A DNA stretch of 64,000 bases. Origin: Ignavibacteria bacterium UBA7675. Lineage in GTDB: Bacteria > Bacteroidota > Ignavibacteria > Kapaibacteriales > UB7675. The translations under genes were made by a program, and so were the position numbers. This document shows positions 24,719 through 33,935 of the stretch, piece by piece. The notes below the pieces were generated by a model that was given only the letters and a program-made list of their open reading frames with translations, searched no databases and was not told the origin of the DNA. Location of the stretch: NCBI GenBank assembly GCA_002483085.1, contig DLHF01000062.1, positions 110,823-174,822 of the forward strand. Direction: 5' to 3'. Each line of letters starts with the position of its first letter. The stretch's first letter is position 1.

Positions 24719-24749
24719 CAAACCTATACTTTTTTACAGTCATTTGCAA
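24719..24749 (-). promoter_or_regulatory. Bacteroidetes-type promoter for the HYC gene, abutting the IS
   Basis: Minus strand: TTG (24749-24747), 20-base spacer, TAGGTTTG (24726-24719). This fits the -33 TTG / -7 TAnnTTTG promoter of Bacteroidota. Transcription would start about 24715, leaving almost no leader before ATG 24712. The IS target duplication begins two bases beyond the -33 element. Confidence 0.65.
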
Positions 24750-24759
24750 TGGCTAACTA

Positions 24760-25971
24760 CAGGGCAAACGCATCTAATTAGCAGTGAGTATCTTCATGAG
24801 ATAGTCGTTGTCCCATCCAATGATCTTGCGCCTGGCTTTTAGACTGCCCTTGCTGCTCATTTCGTTTTTGACGGCGCTGATCACGGCTTTGCGTAAGAAG
24901 GCCATATTCTCGTCAGCCCGCCCACTACGGATGCGCGAATGATCTTCGCGAAAGACAACATCCAGTACCCAGTGCAGGCTGTTCTCAATGCCCCAGTGAG
25001 AGCGGATGCAGTGTAATAATAATGCAGCCTGTGTGTGCTCAAGGGAACTGATGTAATAGCGGGTATCCATACTGGCCTTCTGATCCCTCTGCACCGTTGT
25101 TTGCACCTTAATAATACTGCGGAGCTTCTCCCATTTATCTGTTTGCAAAAGACCTGCCTCATCAGCATCAGCACAATAGATGACCCGCTCTTCGATCCGC
25201 CCATGAGCGGCATCAATCGTTCGTTCCTTGCTACAATAACAGTAACGACGCTGCTGTTGATCATCGAAGTACTCGATGACATCCTGATAGAGTCGCCCCT
25301 GATTCTCCTTTAACGCCAGGACATAGTCGCCCTGACGCTCAACAATGTCTTTGGCAATCGATTGTTGAGTACCCATCGCATCGATGGTGATAATCGAGCC
25401 TTTTGGATCAATAATTTCCAACAGGATCGGGATCGCTGTGATCTCATTACTCTTATCCTCACACCGAAGCTGCCCCAATGTCAGATGGTTGGCGCTCACC
25501 CATGCACTGATGCTGTGCAAAGCCCGACGAGCCAACGAACAACTTGATCGGGCTGTCTTACCGTCGATAGCGATGATCTGTGGACCGTCTACACCTACCA
25601 ACTCTTTGAGCCAACTGACCATATGCTGCTGGAACACCTGCGGATTCAGCATTTGAAACACCCGGTTGAATGTGTCATGCGACGGTATTCCATGCTCCAT
25701 ATCCAGATACTGACTCAACCATTCGCGCTTGATCCGACCGTAAAACTCTATCTCTTCAAACGTATCGGCTCCGCTCATCACCGCCAGAAACGCTATCATC
25801 AACACATTCTCCAATGGGTGCAGCTTTGTTCGATCTATCCGAGGATCTGGTATCTCCGACAGTACTTCTATCAGGTTCCGCATCTCGGTTCTCCCTGCTA
25901 TTGATTGCTCGATCTGATACTTCTTGATGCAACCTACTATTTCTCAATCATTTATGATGCGTTTGCCCTGG
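24760..25971 (-). mobile_element. Intact ISAs1-family insertion sequence
   Basis: Perfect 15-bp terminal inverted repeats CAGGGCAAACGCATC (24760-24774) and GATGCGTTTGCCCTG (25956-25970), one full-length transposase gene, and a 9-bp direct repeat GGCTAACTA on both sides (24751-24759 and 25972-25980). All parts needed for movement are present, so the insertion is probably recent. It lies between the TonB receptor gene and the HYC gene. Confidence 0.93.
24774..25883 (-). CDS. ISAs1-family (H-repeat type) DDE transposase
   Basis: 369 residues, full length for the family. Blocks: IPDPRIDRTKLHPLENVLMI, GIPSHDTFNRVF, IIAIDGKTAR (first Asp), IITIDAMGTQ (second Asp), DYVLALKENQG and SHWGIENSLHWVLDVVF (catalytic Glu). 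No frameshift or internal stop. The stop codon overlaps the left inverted repeat. Catalyses transposition of the element at 24760-25971. Confidence 0.95.
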   Translation of the reverse strand: MRNLIEVLSEIPDPRIDRTKLHPLENVLMIAFLAVMSGADTFEEIEFYGRIKREWLSQYLDMEHGIPSHDTFNRVFQMLNPQVFQQHMVSWLKELVGVDGPQIIAIDGKTARSSCSLARRALHSISAWVSANHLTLGQLRCEDKSNEITAIPILLEIIDPKGSIITIDAMGTQQSIAKDIVERQGDYVLALKENQGRLYQDVIEYFDDQQQRRYCYCSKERTIDAAHGRIEERVIYCADADEAGLLQTDKWEKLRSIIKVQTTVQRDQKASMDTRYYISSLEHTQAALLLHCIRSHWGIENSLHWVLDVVFREDHSRIRSGRADENMAFLRKAVISAVKNEMSSKGSLKARRKIIGWDNDYLMKILTAN

Positions 25972-26009
25972 GGCTAACTACCAGAGTTCGGCAACCGAAT
26001 ATGATACTT

Positions 26010-28259
26010 TTAGAATTCGTATTCTACTCCAATAATAGGCACAAGTGGCAGCATCGTATTTGCCCTGATCTCTTGCCGTCCTGCGTCCCAGTAGTAGGAG
26101 CGCACGTTCTCGCGGTTGTAGGCGTTCAGCAGGTTCAGATACACAATCAGGCTTGTGTCCATAAAGTAGAATCGGCGGTCTACCCGGAAATTCAGGCTGT
26201 GGTAGGCGGGATAATGATCATCCATAATTCTCGACAGATCGCGCACTGTTTGCCCCTGCTCGCGCGACTGCTCCACGTCGATAGGCGTGTACGCTTTGCC
26301 GCCTGCATACACCCAGCGAAAGCTCATCTCCCATTCGTCGTTTGGCTTCCAGCCCGCCGACAAAGCAAAGACATACTGGTTGTCGTACAAGCGGTTGCGC
26401 CATGCGCCAGTGAGGTCGCGATAGCGGCTGCGGAAATACGAGGCGCTCATCATACCATAAAATTCATCGGCAAATTTTTTCTGAAGAAGCAATTCTACAC
26501 CTCGGGTATAAGCTACTCCTTCGGAGACAAGCCCACCGTAATACCCGTATTCGCTGTCGTCGCCTGCAACATCGTCCACAACAAACAAGATGGGCGCAAC
26601 CGGAGAAAGCGGAAAGCTGCTGTATTCCTTCGTATATCCTTCCACGGTAAGTCGCGTGTCGTCGGAAAATAAATAATTGAACCCGGCAATCACATGCTCT
26701 GCTTGCGGTACACCGAGTGCGCGGTTGGCGGGGTCCTGCACAAGAAGAAATGGCGGCGCGGCTTGGTGCAAAAGTGCATACGCTGCGTGGAAGGAAAGTA
26801 CATCACTCGGTGCATACACAATGCGGGCGCGAGGCTCGAAGTACATTTTGCCGGGATCAGAAAAATACGCAGCCCGCACACCGAGCTGCAACGTAAGCTG
26901 CTCCCACAATGTATGGTTGAGCGAAGCAAAAAGACCACCAGTTGTGTTTTCCACCGAAGCCCGGAGCTCGCCTCCGCCGGAGGCGCCAGCACCGCTAAGC
27001 CTGCGAAACTGCCATTCGCCGCCAATGTCCAGCGAACTCTCTGTACCGAGCTGAAATGTACTTGTATTCCGAAGGGTATAAAATTTGTCGGTGTAGGAAC
27101 GGCGGTCGGCCAGCATGCCGTTGTCTGTAAGAAACCACTCATTGCTGGCATCGATCACTGCGTAGGAAAAAGCTGTATTGGAGTATCCACCTTGCCACAG
27201 GGCACGCCAGTTCACGCCCGCTGTGTTCTGCGTGTATTTTTCCGCGCCGTAGGTGCGCTCTTCGAGTTCCACCGAGCGATCCTGGGGCCGGTTGAATTCG
27301 CTGCGGCCAAATACATCGAGCAGCGTAAGAGTGTGTGCATTAGACAAGCGGTAGTCCACCTTGCCCTGCACATCGTAGAATTGCGGCGAAACACCGAGAT
27401 CGAGAATACCCGTAATGAGGTCGAAATAGCTGTGCTTGGCCGAGAACAAAAACGAGCCATCGCCTACCGGCCCTTCTATACTCCCGCCAAAGCCCGTCAT
27501 GTTGAAGTCGATCTGCCCGTCGTAGGAGTCGAGGCTGCCTTCGCGCAGGCGTATATCGACAATCGAAGAAAGGCGGTTGCCATAGGAAGCATCGAAGCCA
27601 CCAGCCGACAGCGTCACATTGCGGACAAAGTCGATATTGAGCATTGCGATATTCCCACCCGAGGCTCCTTCCTGCGGGAAGTGGTTGATATTCGGCGTAA
27701 AGATGTTGTCGATATAAAAGCCATTTTCAAACGGCGCACCACCGCGCACGATAAGGTCGTTGGCCTCGTCGTCTATCTGCACAACGCCGGGCAGGGCGTA
27801 CAATGCTCGGTTGATATCTCCTGCCGAACCAGGCGCGCGGCGAAGCTCTTCGGCGTTCATTTCTACGGTGCTTACCGGAGTAATAGCCGCCGAACGGTAG
27901 TAACCGCCGTACACTGTCAGTTCATCGGTCTGCGTGGCCTTTTCAGCTAGTTCTTTTTCAAGGAAGGTGACGCGATTGGAGCGAATGATAACATCGGGCT
28001 CAATCATAATTTCGTAGCCCACCGAACTGATGCGAACAGTATATGGCCCCACTGGTAGCCCAGCGATACTGAACTCGCCCTGCGCATTGGAAACAGCGCC
28101 CTTTTTTAGCGACTCGATGGCAACAGTTGCTCCGACCACGGGAGCTTTTGTCGTAAAGTTGAGTAGGCGACCACGAAGTGTTCCAACCGGCACAGAATCG
28201 TCGGCACGAGTAGCTGTAATTACAGCAAAGAGCAGCAATAGACAAGCTGCAATGTTCAT
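26010..28259 (-). CDS. TonB-dependent outer-membrane receptor with carboxypeptidase-like regulatory domain
   Basis: 749 residues: signal peptide, a CarbopepD_reg-like beta-sandwich (GTLRGRLLNFTTKAPVVGATV ... GEFSIAGLPVGPYTVRISSVG, about 24-100), a plug domain (TPVSTVEMNAEEL, GSAGDINRALYALPGVV, DLIVRGGAPFENGFYIDNI) and a 22-strand-type barrel ending in PIIGVEYEF (terminal Phe). Such receptors import bound ligands using TonB energy. The ligand is unknown; no SusD homologue follows, so a glycan Sus system is unlikely. The neighbouring HYC protein hints at a metal, which is inference. Confidence 0.92.
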   Translation of the reverse strand: MNIAACLLLLFAVITATRADDSVPVGTLRGRLLNFTTKAPVVGATVAIESLKKGAVSNAQGEFSIAGLPVGPYTVRISSVGYEIMIEPDVIIRSNRVTFLEKELAEKATQTDELTVYGGYYRSAAITPVSTVEMNAEELRRAPGSAGDINRALYALPGVVQIDDEANDLIVRGGAPFENGFYIDNIFTPNINHFPQEGASGGNIAMLNIDFVRNVTLSAGGFDASYGNRLSSIVDIRLREGSLDSYDGQIDFNMTGFGGSIEGPVGDGSFLFSAKHSYFDLITGILDLGVSPQFYDVQGKVDYRLSNAHTLTLLDVFGRSEFNRPQDRSVELEERTYGAEKYTQNTAGVNWRALWQGGYSNTAFSYAVIDASNEWFLTDNGMLADRRSYTDKFYTLRNTSTFQLGTESSLDIGGEWQFRRLSGAGASGGGELRASVENTTGGLFASLNHTLWEQLTLQLGVRAAYFSDPGKMYFEPRARIVYAPSDVLSFHAAYALLHQAAPPFLLVQDPANRALGVPQAEHVIAGFNYLFSDDTRLTVEGYTKEYSSFPLSPVAPILFVVDDVAGDDSEYGYYGGLVSEGVAYTRGVELLLQKKFADEFYGMMSASYFRSRYRDLTGAWRNRLYDNQYVFALSAGWKPNDEWEMSFRWVYAGGKAYTPIDVEQSREQGQTVRDLSRIMDDHYPAYHSLNFRVDRRFYFMDTSLIVYLNLLNAYNRENVRSYYWDAGRQEIRANTMLPLVPIIGVEYEF

Positions 28260-28355
28260 AAAGTGACCCTTCTATCCGTAGGATGTCAAAAGTTCAGCGG
28301 AAGACGATGCATAATGCAATTATGGTACACCCCCGGCCTTCGCTTGTGCTGTGGA

Positions 28356-28499
28356 TTATAGCAGGGAGGATGCGAGGATGAACGCACCGCGACATGCACC
28401 TGCGACAATCCACCCCGGCGACTATCAGCCGAACAACACGCAGCAGGCGTGCGACCGGTGACAGCGACGAGACAGCCGGGCAGCGATGCCCGTGCCACA
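28356..28499 (-). repeat. Dispersed intergenic repeat, copy 5 (reverse)
   Basis: Plus strand: a diverged TTATAGCAGGGAGGATGCGAGG box, then after about 70 bases GTGCGACCGGTGACAGCGAC (28449 on), the inner GGGCAGCGATGCCC hairpin and CCGTGCCACA. It accounts for most of the 380-base gap between the TonB receptor and OlsF genes; the rest holds a terminator. Confidence 0.78.
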
Positions 28500-28584
28500 G
28501 AATCTTCTCAGCTATATATTTGACAGATGTGTAATACCGGCAGGCATAACGAAACAATATACTAACGGCTCAAGGACTGCTACA

Positions 28585-28624
28585 AAATAAAAAAGGCAGC
28601 CGGAGCACACCGACCGCCTTTTAT
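28585..28624 (-). terminator. Terminator after the OlsF-like gene
   Basis: AAAAGGC/GCCTTTT stem with an imperfect inner part (CCGG...CGG) and a T-run on both strands; on the minus strand it lies 17 bases past the stop at 28641. Confidence 0.75.
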
Positions 28625-28640
28625 TGTCAGCAGCTTTTGA

Positions 28641-30485
28641 TTACACAGCTACAGACTCGCCGTAGTGCGTATTGTGCGGTGCTGGTACAGGCCGCCGGTG
28701 CGGTGTTGGCGACGGATGGCCAGCGATCTTTGCCTTGCCGTGAAAGGCCAGAAACTGCGAAGCGCCATCGCTGCCCATATAGCGCTCTAACACTTTTACA
28801 TCGGTATCGGCGAGGTCTACAACGATGAGGCCATCGAGCGCGTTGTTGAATTTAGGATCGATATTAAATCCGAGCAGTTTGCCACCTAACTTCAGGTAGT
28901 GTTTCAGCAGAATAGGGATACATTTTTCGCCGCCTTCGATATCGAGCACCAGCGACGACAGATCGTGCAGAGCCATTTCGCACAAATTACTCTCGGGAAA
29001 AGCAAAGGGTCGCTTGGGCTGTACAAGCTGCGCTTCTTCGGACATAAAATGATGGTGGCGCAAGAACGAAGCGATCAAGCGCCGCGACAACGGCTGGTAG
29101 CTGGCGGCGATGCTCACCGGACCAAACAGCGTTCGGTACTGCGGGTTGCGAACGATAAAAGCGCCGATCCCCTTCCACAGCAGTAGTAGAGGCTGGAATG
29201 CTTTTTGGTACTCGGGCCGCACAAACGAGCGCCCCATTTCAAGGGCTGGCTGCATGCGTTCCAGCAGCGCGTCGTCGAAGTCGAACAGCGTGGTTGTGTA
29301 GATACCTTTTTTGCCAAAGAAGCGCAGGATCACATCGGTTTGGCCGAGGCGGTAGGCGCCTACGACTTCTCGCTTTTGCCGATTCCACACAAAGATATGC
29401 CGATAGTAGCGGTCGAATTTATCGAGATCAATCGAGCGTCCTGTGCCTTCGCCCGTACCCCGAAAAGTAATTTCGCGCAGGCGGCCAATTTCGTGGAGCA
29501 CATTGGGAATAGTATCGGCTCCTGCTTCGTACACAACAAACTCGCCGCACTCCACCAGTTGGCTCTGCGGTGGCAAAGCGCTTATTTCTTCGTCCATCAG
29601 ATTGGGTCGGGGCGGCAGAACAACATCAGTGGCGCGTGGCATAGCCGAAACGGATACGGCTTTGCCGAGCATCAGCGTGCGTGTGCGGATATATTCTGCG
29701 ATATCGCTGTCGGAACCGAGTTTCGCCAAGCTCCGCGCTGCAATAGGGCTGCCTATACGCACTGTAATACTGCGCTGCTGCATACCCACAAACTCGCGAA
29801 TAAGCATGGCAGTACGCAGGCGCGGATGCAACAAGCCAAGAGCTTGGAACAGCAGGCTATTGGCGCCGTCGAACCACACCGGAACGATAGTTGCATCGGA
29901 AGCTGTAGCCAAGCGCGCAACCGTACCGCTCCACACTCCTTCTTCCACAGTTCTTGTATGCAGAGAGCCGTGCGCTACTTCGCCTGCGGGGAACACACCC
30001 AAAGCACCGCCATTGCGCAGCCATTGCAGCGACTCTTTCAGCGGGCGTATATTCGCACGCTGTGCGCTCTCGCCACCAAAGGGATCCACGAAGATAAAAC
30101 GGCTGCGAAGTTCGGGAATTCTGCCGAGGACATAGTTGGCCATCATGCGTACATCTGGTCTCCGCTCGTGCAGCAACGCGCCGAGCACGATACCTTCGAT
30201 ACCACCGAACGGATGGTTGGCCGCTACCACAACAGCACCATTCTGCGGAATATGCAGAAGCTCGCCACTGTCGATTTCCACGCGTACTTCCATCGCCTGC
30301 AAGATCGCATGAAAAAAACTTTGCTCGCAGGGAAGTTGCTTAATACGGCTGTATAACTCGTTCAGCCGGTCGAACCCGAGCACCCGCTCTAATGCCGGAC
30401 GAAACATGTGAAAAAGACGATTAAAGAGGGGCGACTGAAAGGACGTGTCAAGTGAGAATATATCGGCAACATCAGCGGTCTGCAT
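28641..30485 (-). CDS. Bifunctional acyltransferase, OlsF-like ornithine-lipid synthase
   Basis: 614 residues, two enzymes fused. N-terminal half: PlsC-type O-acyltransferase with NHPFGG (H-box), FVDPFGGESAQ, GVFPAGEVAHG and IVPVWFDG. C-terminal half: OlsB-like GNAT N-acyltransferase (VYEAGADTIPNVLHEIGRLR then EITFRGTGEGTG, DRYYRHIFVWNR, VVGAYRLG). The order matches OlsF of Serratia and Flavobacterium, which makes ornithine lipids (phosphorus-free membrane lipids) by itself. A glycine- or other aminolipid product is possible. Start 30485 follows GGAGGAG. A P/H-rich tail of about 25 residues at the C-terminus is extra. Confidence 0.87.
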   Translation of the reverse strand: MQTADVADIFSLDTSFQSPLFNRLFHMFRPALERVLGFDRLNELYSRIKQLPCEQSFFHAILQAMEVRVEIDSGELLHIPQNGAVVVAANHPFGGIEGIVLGALLHERRPDVRMMANYVLGRIPELRSRFIFVDPFGGESAQRANIRPLKESLQWLRNGGALGVFPAGEVAHGSLHTRTVEEGVWSGTVARLATASDATIVPVWFDGANSLLFQALGLLHPRLRTAMLIREFVGMQQRSITVRIGSPIAARSLAKLGSDSDIAEYIRTRTLMLGKAVSVSAMPRATDVVLPPRPNLMDEEISALPPQSQLVECGEFVVYEAGADTIPNVLHEIGRLREITFRGTGEGTGRSIDLDKFDRYYRHIFVWNRQKREVVGAYRLGQTDVILRFFGKKGIYTTTLFDFDDALLERMQPALEMGRSFVRPEYQKAFQPLLLLWKGIGAFIVRNPQYRTLFGPVSIAASYQPLSRRLIASFLRHHHFMSEEAQLVQPKRPFAFPESNLCEMALHDLSSLVLDIEGGEKCIPILLKHYLKLGGKLLGFNIDPKFNNALDGLIVVDLADTDVKVLERYMGSDGASQFLAFHGKAKIAGHPSPTPHRRPVPAPHNTHYGESVAV

Positions 30486-30706
30486 GGCTCCTCCAGATAG
30501 GTACAAGAATGCCGGGCTGCACCGGTCACTGTCGCACGCAAATTACTTCGAGCCTGTTATGCAGATATTACAGGTATATTACGCTTCTTTATAGTTGTGT
30601 TATGTTACGATAAGACGGATGCTTACCGCCGATTACCAGTGGTCGATTCGACGAGCTATGCTCTGGCTATAGATGAGTTGGGATAGTATAATTTCTCTCC
30701 GGGCTC

Positions 30707-31273
30707 TTACACTTCTCCGGGCTCTGGCTTCCAGCCTTCGGCCTTTTGCTGGCGGATGGCGTTGAGCAACTCGGCTGGTTTCTGCGAACCGATTAGCATG
30801 CGCTTGCCGCTTTTGAAGTGAAGCTGCACCCCGCGATTCCCCCCTACGGTAAAAGCCCAGCCACGCCCGCGCAGCGACATACGCACTCCCCAGCCGCCGT
30901 ATTCAAGGATGGGATGATACACTCGCACACCCGCATGATCAATATGGCGCAACGGAATACGCTTGCGGACAAACGGAAAATAGCGGATGTGGATGTACTC
31001 ATCGCTCACCCACACGGTAAGGTGTGCGCTGTATAAAAGCCACGGCAGGCCAATAGCGATCAGAAAAGCAAAGACCGCAAGAATAATAAAACCAGCGTCC
31101 GACATCGGGTGCTGGCCAAATGGCTGTCCGAGAACGAGTTGTGTGTAGAGCCCATAGGCGGGAATGCCTATCAGCACAAGCGACGCAGCCAGCGCCAGTA
31201 CCCATAGCCAGGGCTGGAGCATACGCTGTTGTTCGTAAAAATAGGTCGTTTTTATTATTTGCGTTTGCAGCAT
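30707..31273 (-). CDS. DUF6141 family membrane protein
   Basis: 188 residues with two TM segments (PWLWVLALAASLVLIGIPAY and a second at about 57-80) separated by the family block GLYTQLVLGQPFGQHPMSD, then a PH-like soluble domain (HIRYFPFVRKRIPLRHI, GGWGVRMSLRGRGWAF, GVQLHFKSGKRMLIGSQKPAEL). This matches DUF6141 of Bacteroidota; function is unknown. Start 31273 has an AAGGAG box. Near its 3' end TCTCCGGGCTCT occurs twice as a short direct repeat (about 30689 and 30715). Confidence 0.8.
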   Translation of the reverse strand: MLQTQIIKTTYFYEQQRMLQPWLWVLALAASLVLIGIPAYGLYTQLVLGQPFGQHPMSDAGFIILAVFAFLIAIGLPWLLYSAHLTVWVSDEYIHIRYFPFVRKRIPLRHIDHAGVRVYHPILEYGGWGVRMSLRGRGWAFTVGGNRGVQLHFKSGKRMLIGSQKPAELLNAIRQQKAEGWKPEPGEV

Positions 31274-31338
31274 GTCGATCTCCTTTTGAACAGCCGCTCC
31301 ATATTGCAAAAACGCTTTCATTTAGTCAAGAGGAATTA

Positions 31339-31968
31339 TCAGTGACCATGGCCGCCCGTCATCAACATTACTAGGCCAAGCGCGATCAATACAATGCCAC
31401 TCACGGCTTTCTCGTGGTGCTCCAAGAAATGCCAACGCACACGCTCCACACCTCGCATGCCAAGATACACAAGCACAACCATGCCCAGTACCGTAATGAA
31501 GAGATAAATCGCTGATATTGCGGCAATGGCAACAGCATCCAACGAACCCGCTTGGAGATATACCGCCGAAAGCTCCATACAGGGTGAAAAAAACATAGCC
31601 AAAGAGATCGAAGTTATAATAGCAGCGCGCGATTTTTTTGCAAATGTTTCTACGTTGATCTCGCGATGGCGGTGTTTTCGCAAGTCTAACAGTACAAAGA
31701 TAAGACCGAGAAGAATCAGTACCATCGGAGCGATAAAGGAACTTGTCTCCTCGAATTCGTGGTCTAATTTCAGCCCGGCAAAGCCAATAAGCACACCAAT
31801 AGCAATAGTGCTCAGGGTGTGAGCTAGCCCGGCAATTACCGTGGCCCGCAACGTCTCGCTCTGTGTCCACCGCTGCGCCCGCCCTACGGCAATAAGCGGC
31901 AACCAATGGCTGGGAATTGTCGCATGAATCAGACTAATGACGAGGCTTCCGAGCAATATATTAATCAT
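31339..31968 (-). CDS. Polytopic membrane protein, possible metal-ion transporter (UreH/NicO-like layout)
   Basis: 209 residues, about six TM helices, with LIHATIPSHWLPLIAVGRAQ in the first loop, FSPCMELSAVYL in the middle, a His/Arg-rich cytosolic stretch (RKHRHREI) and a terminal GGHGH. The layout resembles UreH/NicO/DsbD-type transporters; the His-rich parts suggest a metal ion. The family is not identified with confidence. The frame is open further upstream, but MINILLG at 31968 starts the first helix. It lies 65 bases upstream of the DUF6141 gene. Confidence 0.65.
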   Translation of the reverse strand: MINILLGSLVISLIHATIPSHWLPLIAVGRAQRWTQSETLRATVIAGLAHTLSTIAIGVLIGFAGLKLDHEFEETSSFIAPMVLILLGLIFVLLDLRKHRHREINVETFAKKSRAAIITSISLAMFFSPCMELSAVYLQAGSLDAVAIAAISAIYLFITVLGMVVLVYLGMRGVERVRWHFLEHHEKAVSGIVLIALGLVMLMTGGHGH

Positions 31969-32094
31969 ACGGACTATGCACAGATAAGAGAATAAAACTA
32001 TGAAGCGAACCTGCAATATAGTATTTTTTGGCACGCCCGGATAATTCGGCTGTGCCGTTCTGCATGCCGATATAGCGCTCGGCAGGGCGATTGT

Positions 32095-32904
32095 CTATAG
32101 CATGGCCAGCCGAATACGATAGCTCCAGTACCAAGGCACAGGCTGGTCGCCAATGGTACGCCGCACAATGCTGCGCAGGTCTTCTACTCCTAATTCATCT
32201 TCCGAAAGCCCGCTTCGCAAAAGAGTAGCAATCCCTCCTTGGCTTAGAGCTAACCCGACGAATCGCTCGGCATTACCCGTTTCTACATGGTGTACAAGCA
32301 CCTCCCGCACATAGCGGAAATGTCCGCTTTCTTTTATCCGCACAAGGTGTTCGCTTTTGGGCCACGAGTGAACACCAGCATACAGCTCCGGATGCGTTAC
32401 GGCAAACTGCTGCTCCTGCCCCACAAAAGCACGAAACGCCTCGTCTGCTTCGGGGTGTACCAACGGCGGCCAGTCGCAGTCATAAGCAGCAAATACACCA
32501 CCGGAACGCAGCACACGCGCCACTTCTGCAAGAGTAGATTCCGGCTCCATCCAGTGCAGAGACTGCGAACAAGTGACAATATCAGCACAGTTTGCTGGCA
32601 AGCCTGTAGCATGCGAATACCCATGGCAATACACAATCTGCGTTCCGCAGTCGGGCACAGACACCGCCGCCGCTTTCTTTCGCATGTCGTCGTTCGGTTC
32701 CACGCCTACAACACAATCGGCACAGCCATTCCAAAGTCGCGTGGAAAGACCACTGCCACTACCCATGTCGACAACAAATGCAGGCTTGGCCATCGCTGCA
32801 AGCTGCGCCAGCATATCGCAGATAACAGCGGGCGGCTGAGGACGGGTTTCATCATAAAGCTCAGCGCAGTTGCCGAAGCGCTCTATATTCGAGGGAAGAA
32901 ACAT
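32095..32904 (-). CDS. SAM-dependent class I methyltransferase
   Basis: 269 residues. SAM-binding motif VVDMGSGSGLSTRLW, acidic loop VGVEPNDDM, and motif IV-like CSQSLHWMEPESTLAEVARV then LRSGGVF. The N-terminal FLPSNIERFGNCAELYDETRPQPP is typical of a small-molecule methyltransferase group (methyltransferase domain 11/25). Substrate unknown. The frame extends upstream across the DUF2461 gene's end; 32904 fits the family start, 32931 is possible. Follows the DUF2461 gene by about 70 bases. Confidence 0.85.
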   Translation of the reverse strand: MFLPSNIERFGNCAELYDETRPQPPAVICDMLAQLAAMAKPAFVVDMGSGSGLSTRLWNGCADCVVGVEPNDDMRKKAAAVSVPDCGTQIVYCHGYSHATGLPANCADIVTCSQSLHWMEPESTLAEVARVLRSGGVFAAYDCDWPPLVHPEADEAFRAFVGQEQQFAVTHPELYAGVHSWPKSEHLVRIKESGHFRYVREVLVHHVETGNAERFVGLALSQGGIATLLRSGLSEDELGVEDLRSIVRRTIGDQPVPWYWSYRIRLAML

Positions 32905-32971
32905 AGCACGTGTAGTAAAAAAACGCCGCATAGCCACGGCGCTATGAAAGATACGCGGAGCCGTAGCCTGC

Positions 32972-33646
32972 CTATGAAACAGCCGACATCGCGTGCCGAA
33001 GAAAAGCATTAACGGGTTGCCCGGCGTAATAGTATTCCATAAGCTGTTCCGGCAGGTCGTCTTTCAGCAAAAAATCGGGCTTGAGCTCGGCAATGTAGTA
33101 AAATTGCTTGTTCGCAATGAGTGGCTGATGCGCGTGCGCAGCTCTAAACTCTTGTGGTATGACCTTGTTCTTTTCACCGCGAATTTCGCCGTATTTTTGC
33201 TTAAACACTTTATCGCTAATCAGCGCAGCAAACTCATCGGGCGACGCCGCAATAGCAGTGCGAATCTTGCGAATATTCTCCTTGTCTACCATATAGGCAC
33301 CACCGCCTGTCATCATCTCATCCACACCGAAGTGCAGATAAAAACCCGGTGTTTCCAGCGATTTCCTCCCTGCCGACGAAATACTGGCAGCGACGTTGAT
33401 TTTGTACGGATCCTTGTTCTGCGAAAAACGGATATCGCGGTTGATGCGAAAAATCGCGTCCTTTGGCTGGAGATCAAACCCCGCATCCTCGCCTCTGATG
33501 CGGTTGATTAAGTCCTCCACCAGCTCCGCAAACGGCTCTTTTACCGCCGTCTCATACAGTTTTTTATTCTCGTGGAACCATTCCCTGTTGTTGTTCTCTT
33601 TCAGACCTTCAAAGAAGGCAAAAAAGTCGCGCGTAAACCAGCTCAT
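32972..33646 (-). CDS. DUF2461 domain protein (TIGR02453 family)
   Basis: 224 residues. Family blocks: FFEGLKENNNREWFHENKKLYE, IRFSQNKDPYKINVAASISS, GFYLHFGVDEMMTGGGAYM and ELKPDFLLKDDLPEQLMEYY. Widespread in bacteria and fungi; function unknown. The start at 33646 has GAAGAGAAAG ahead of it. Likely the first gene of a pair with the downstream methyltransferase. Confidence 0.9.
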   Translation of the reverse strand: MSWFTRDFFAFFEGLKENNNREWFHENKKLYETAVKEPFAELVEDLINRIRGEDAGFDLQPKDAIFRINRDIRFSQNKDPYKINVAASISSAGRKSLETPGFYLHFGVDEMMTGGGAYMVDKENIRKIRTAIAASPDEFAALISDKVFKQKYGEIRGEKNKVIPQEFRAAHAHQPLIANKQFYYIAELKPDFLLKDDLPEQLMEYYYAGQPVNAFLRHAMSAVS

Positions 33647-33760
33647 AGGCTTTCTCTTCAGATGTGAATAACTGGGTATAAAAGCAGGCTCCAATGTACG
33701 CAAAGTCCTACAGGCGGCAAACGGTGGGATTGTGCGCTCCGGCCTCTGCCCGCGCAGCAG

Positions 33761-33833
33761 TTATCATAGGAACGATACGCGGACGTGTGCGCCCGGCGAC
33801 AGAACGGGCTCCGCAAAGACGTCGGCGCCACCT
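33761..33833 (-). repeat. Dispersed intergenic repeat, copy 6 (reverse, short)
   Basis: Plus strand: TTATCATAGGAACGATACGC then GGACGTGTGCGCCCGGCGAC, and a degenerate GACGTCGGCGCCACC end. Here the CATAGGAACG box lies directly beside the core box, without the roughly 100-base spacer of copies 5 and 9. Confidence 0.7.
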
Positions 33834-33863
33834 TCTATCAGCTTGCAACAACCGTACATCGCC

Positions 33864-33910
33864 ATAAAAAAATTGTCCGAAAAACCTGTGCTACAGGCGT
33901 TCCGGACAAT
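33864..33910 (-). terminator. Strong terminator after the zinc metalloprotease gene
   Basis: Outer stem ATTGTCCG/CGGACAAT, inner stem CCTGT/ACAGG with a GCT loop, then seven T on the minus strand. It begins 26 bases after the stop at 33936. Confidence 0.9.
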
Positions 33911-33935
33911 GCTATTACACAACTGCCGCGCTGCT

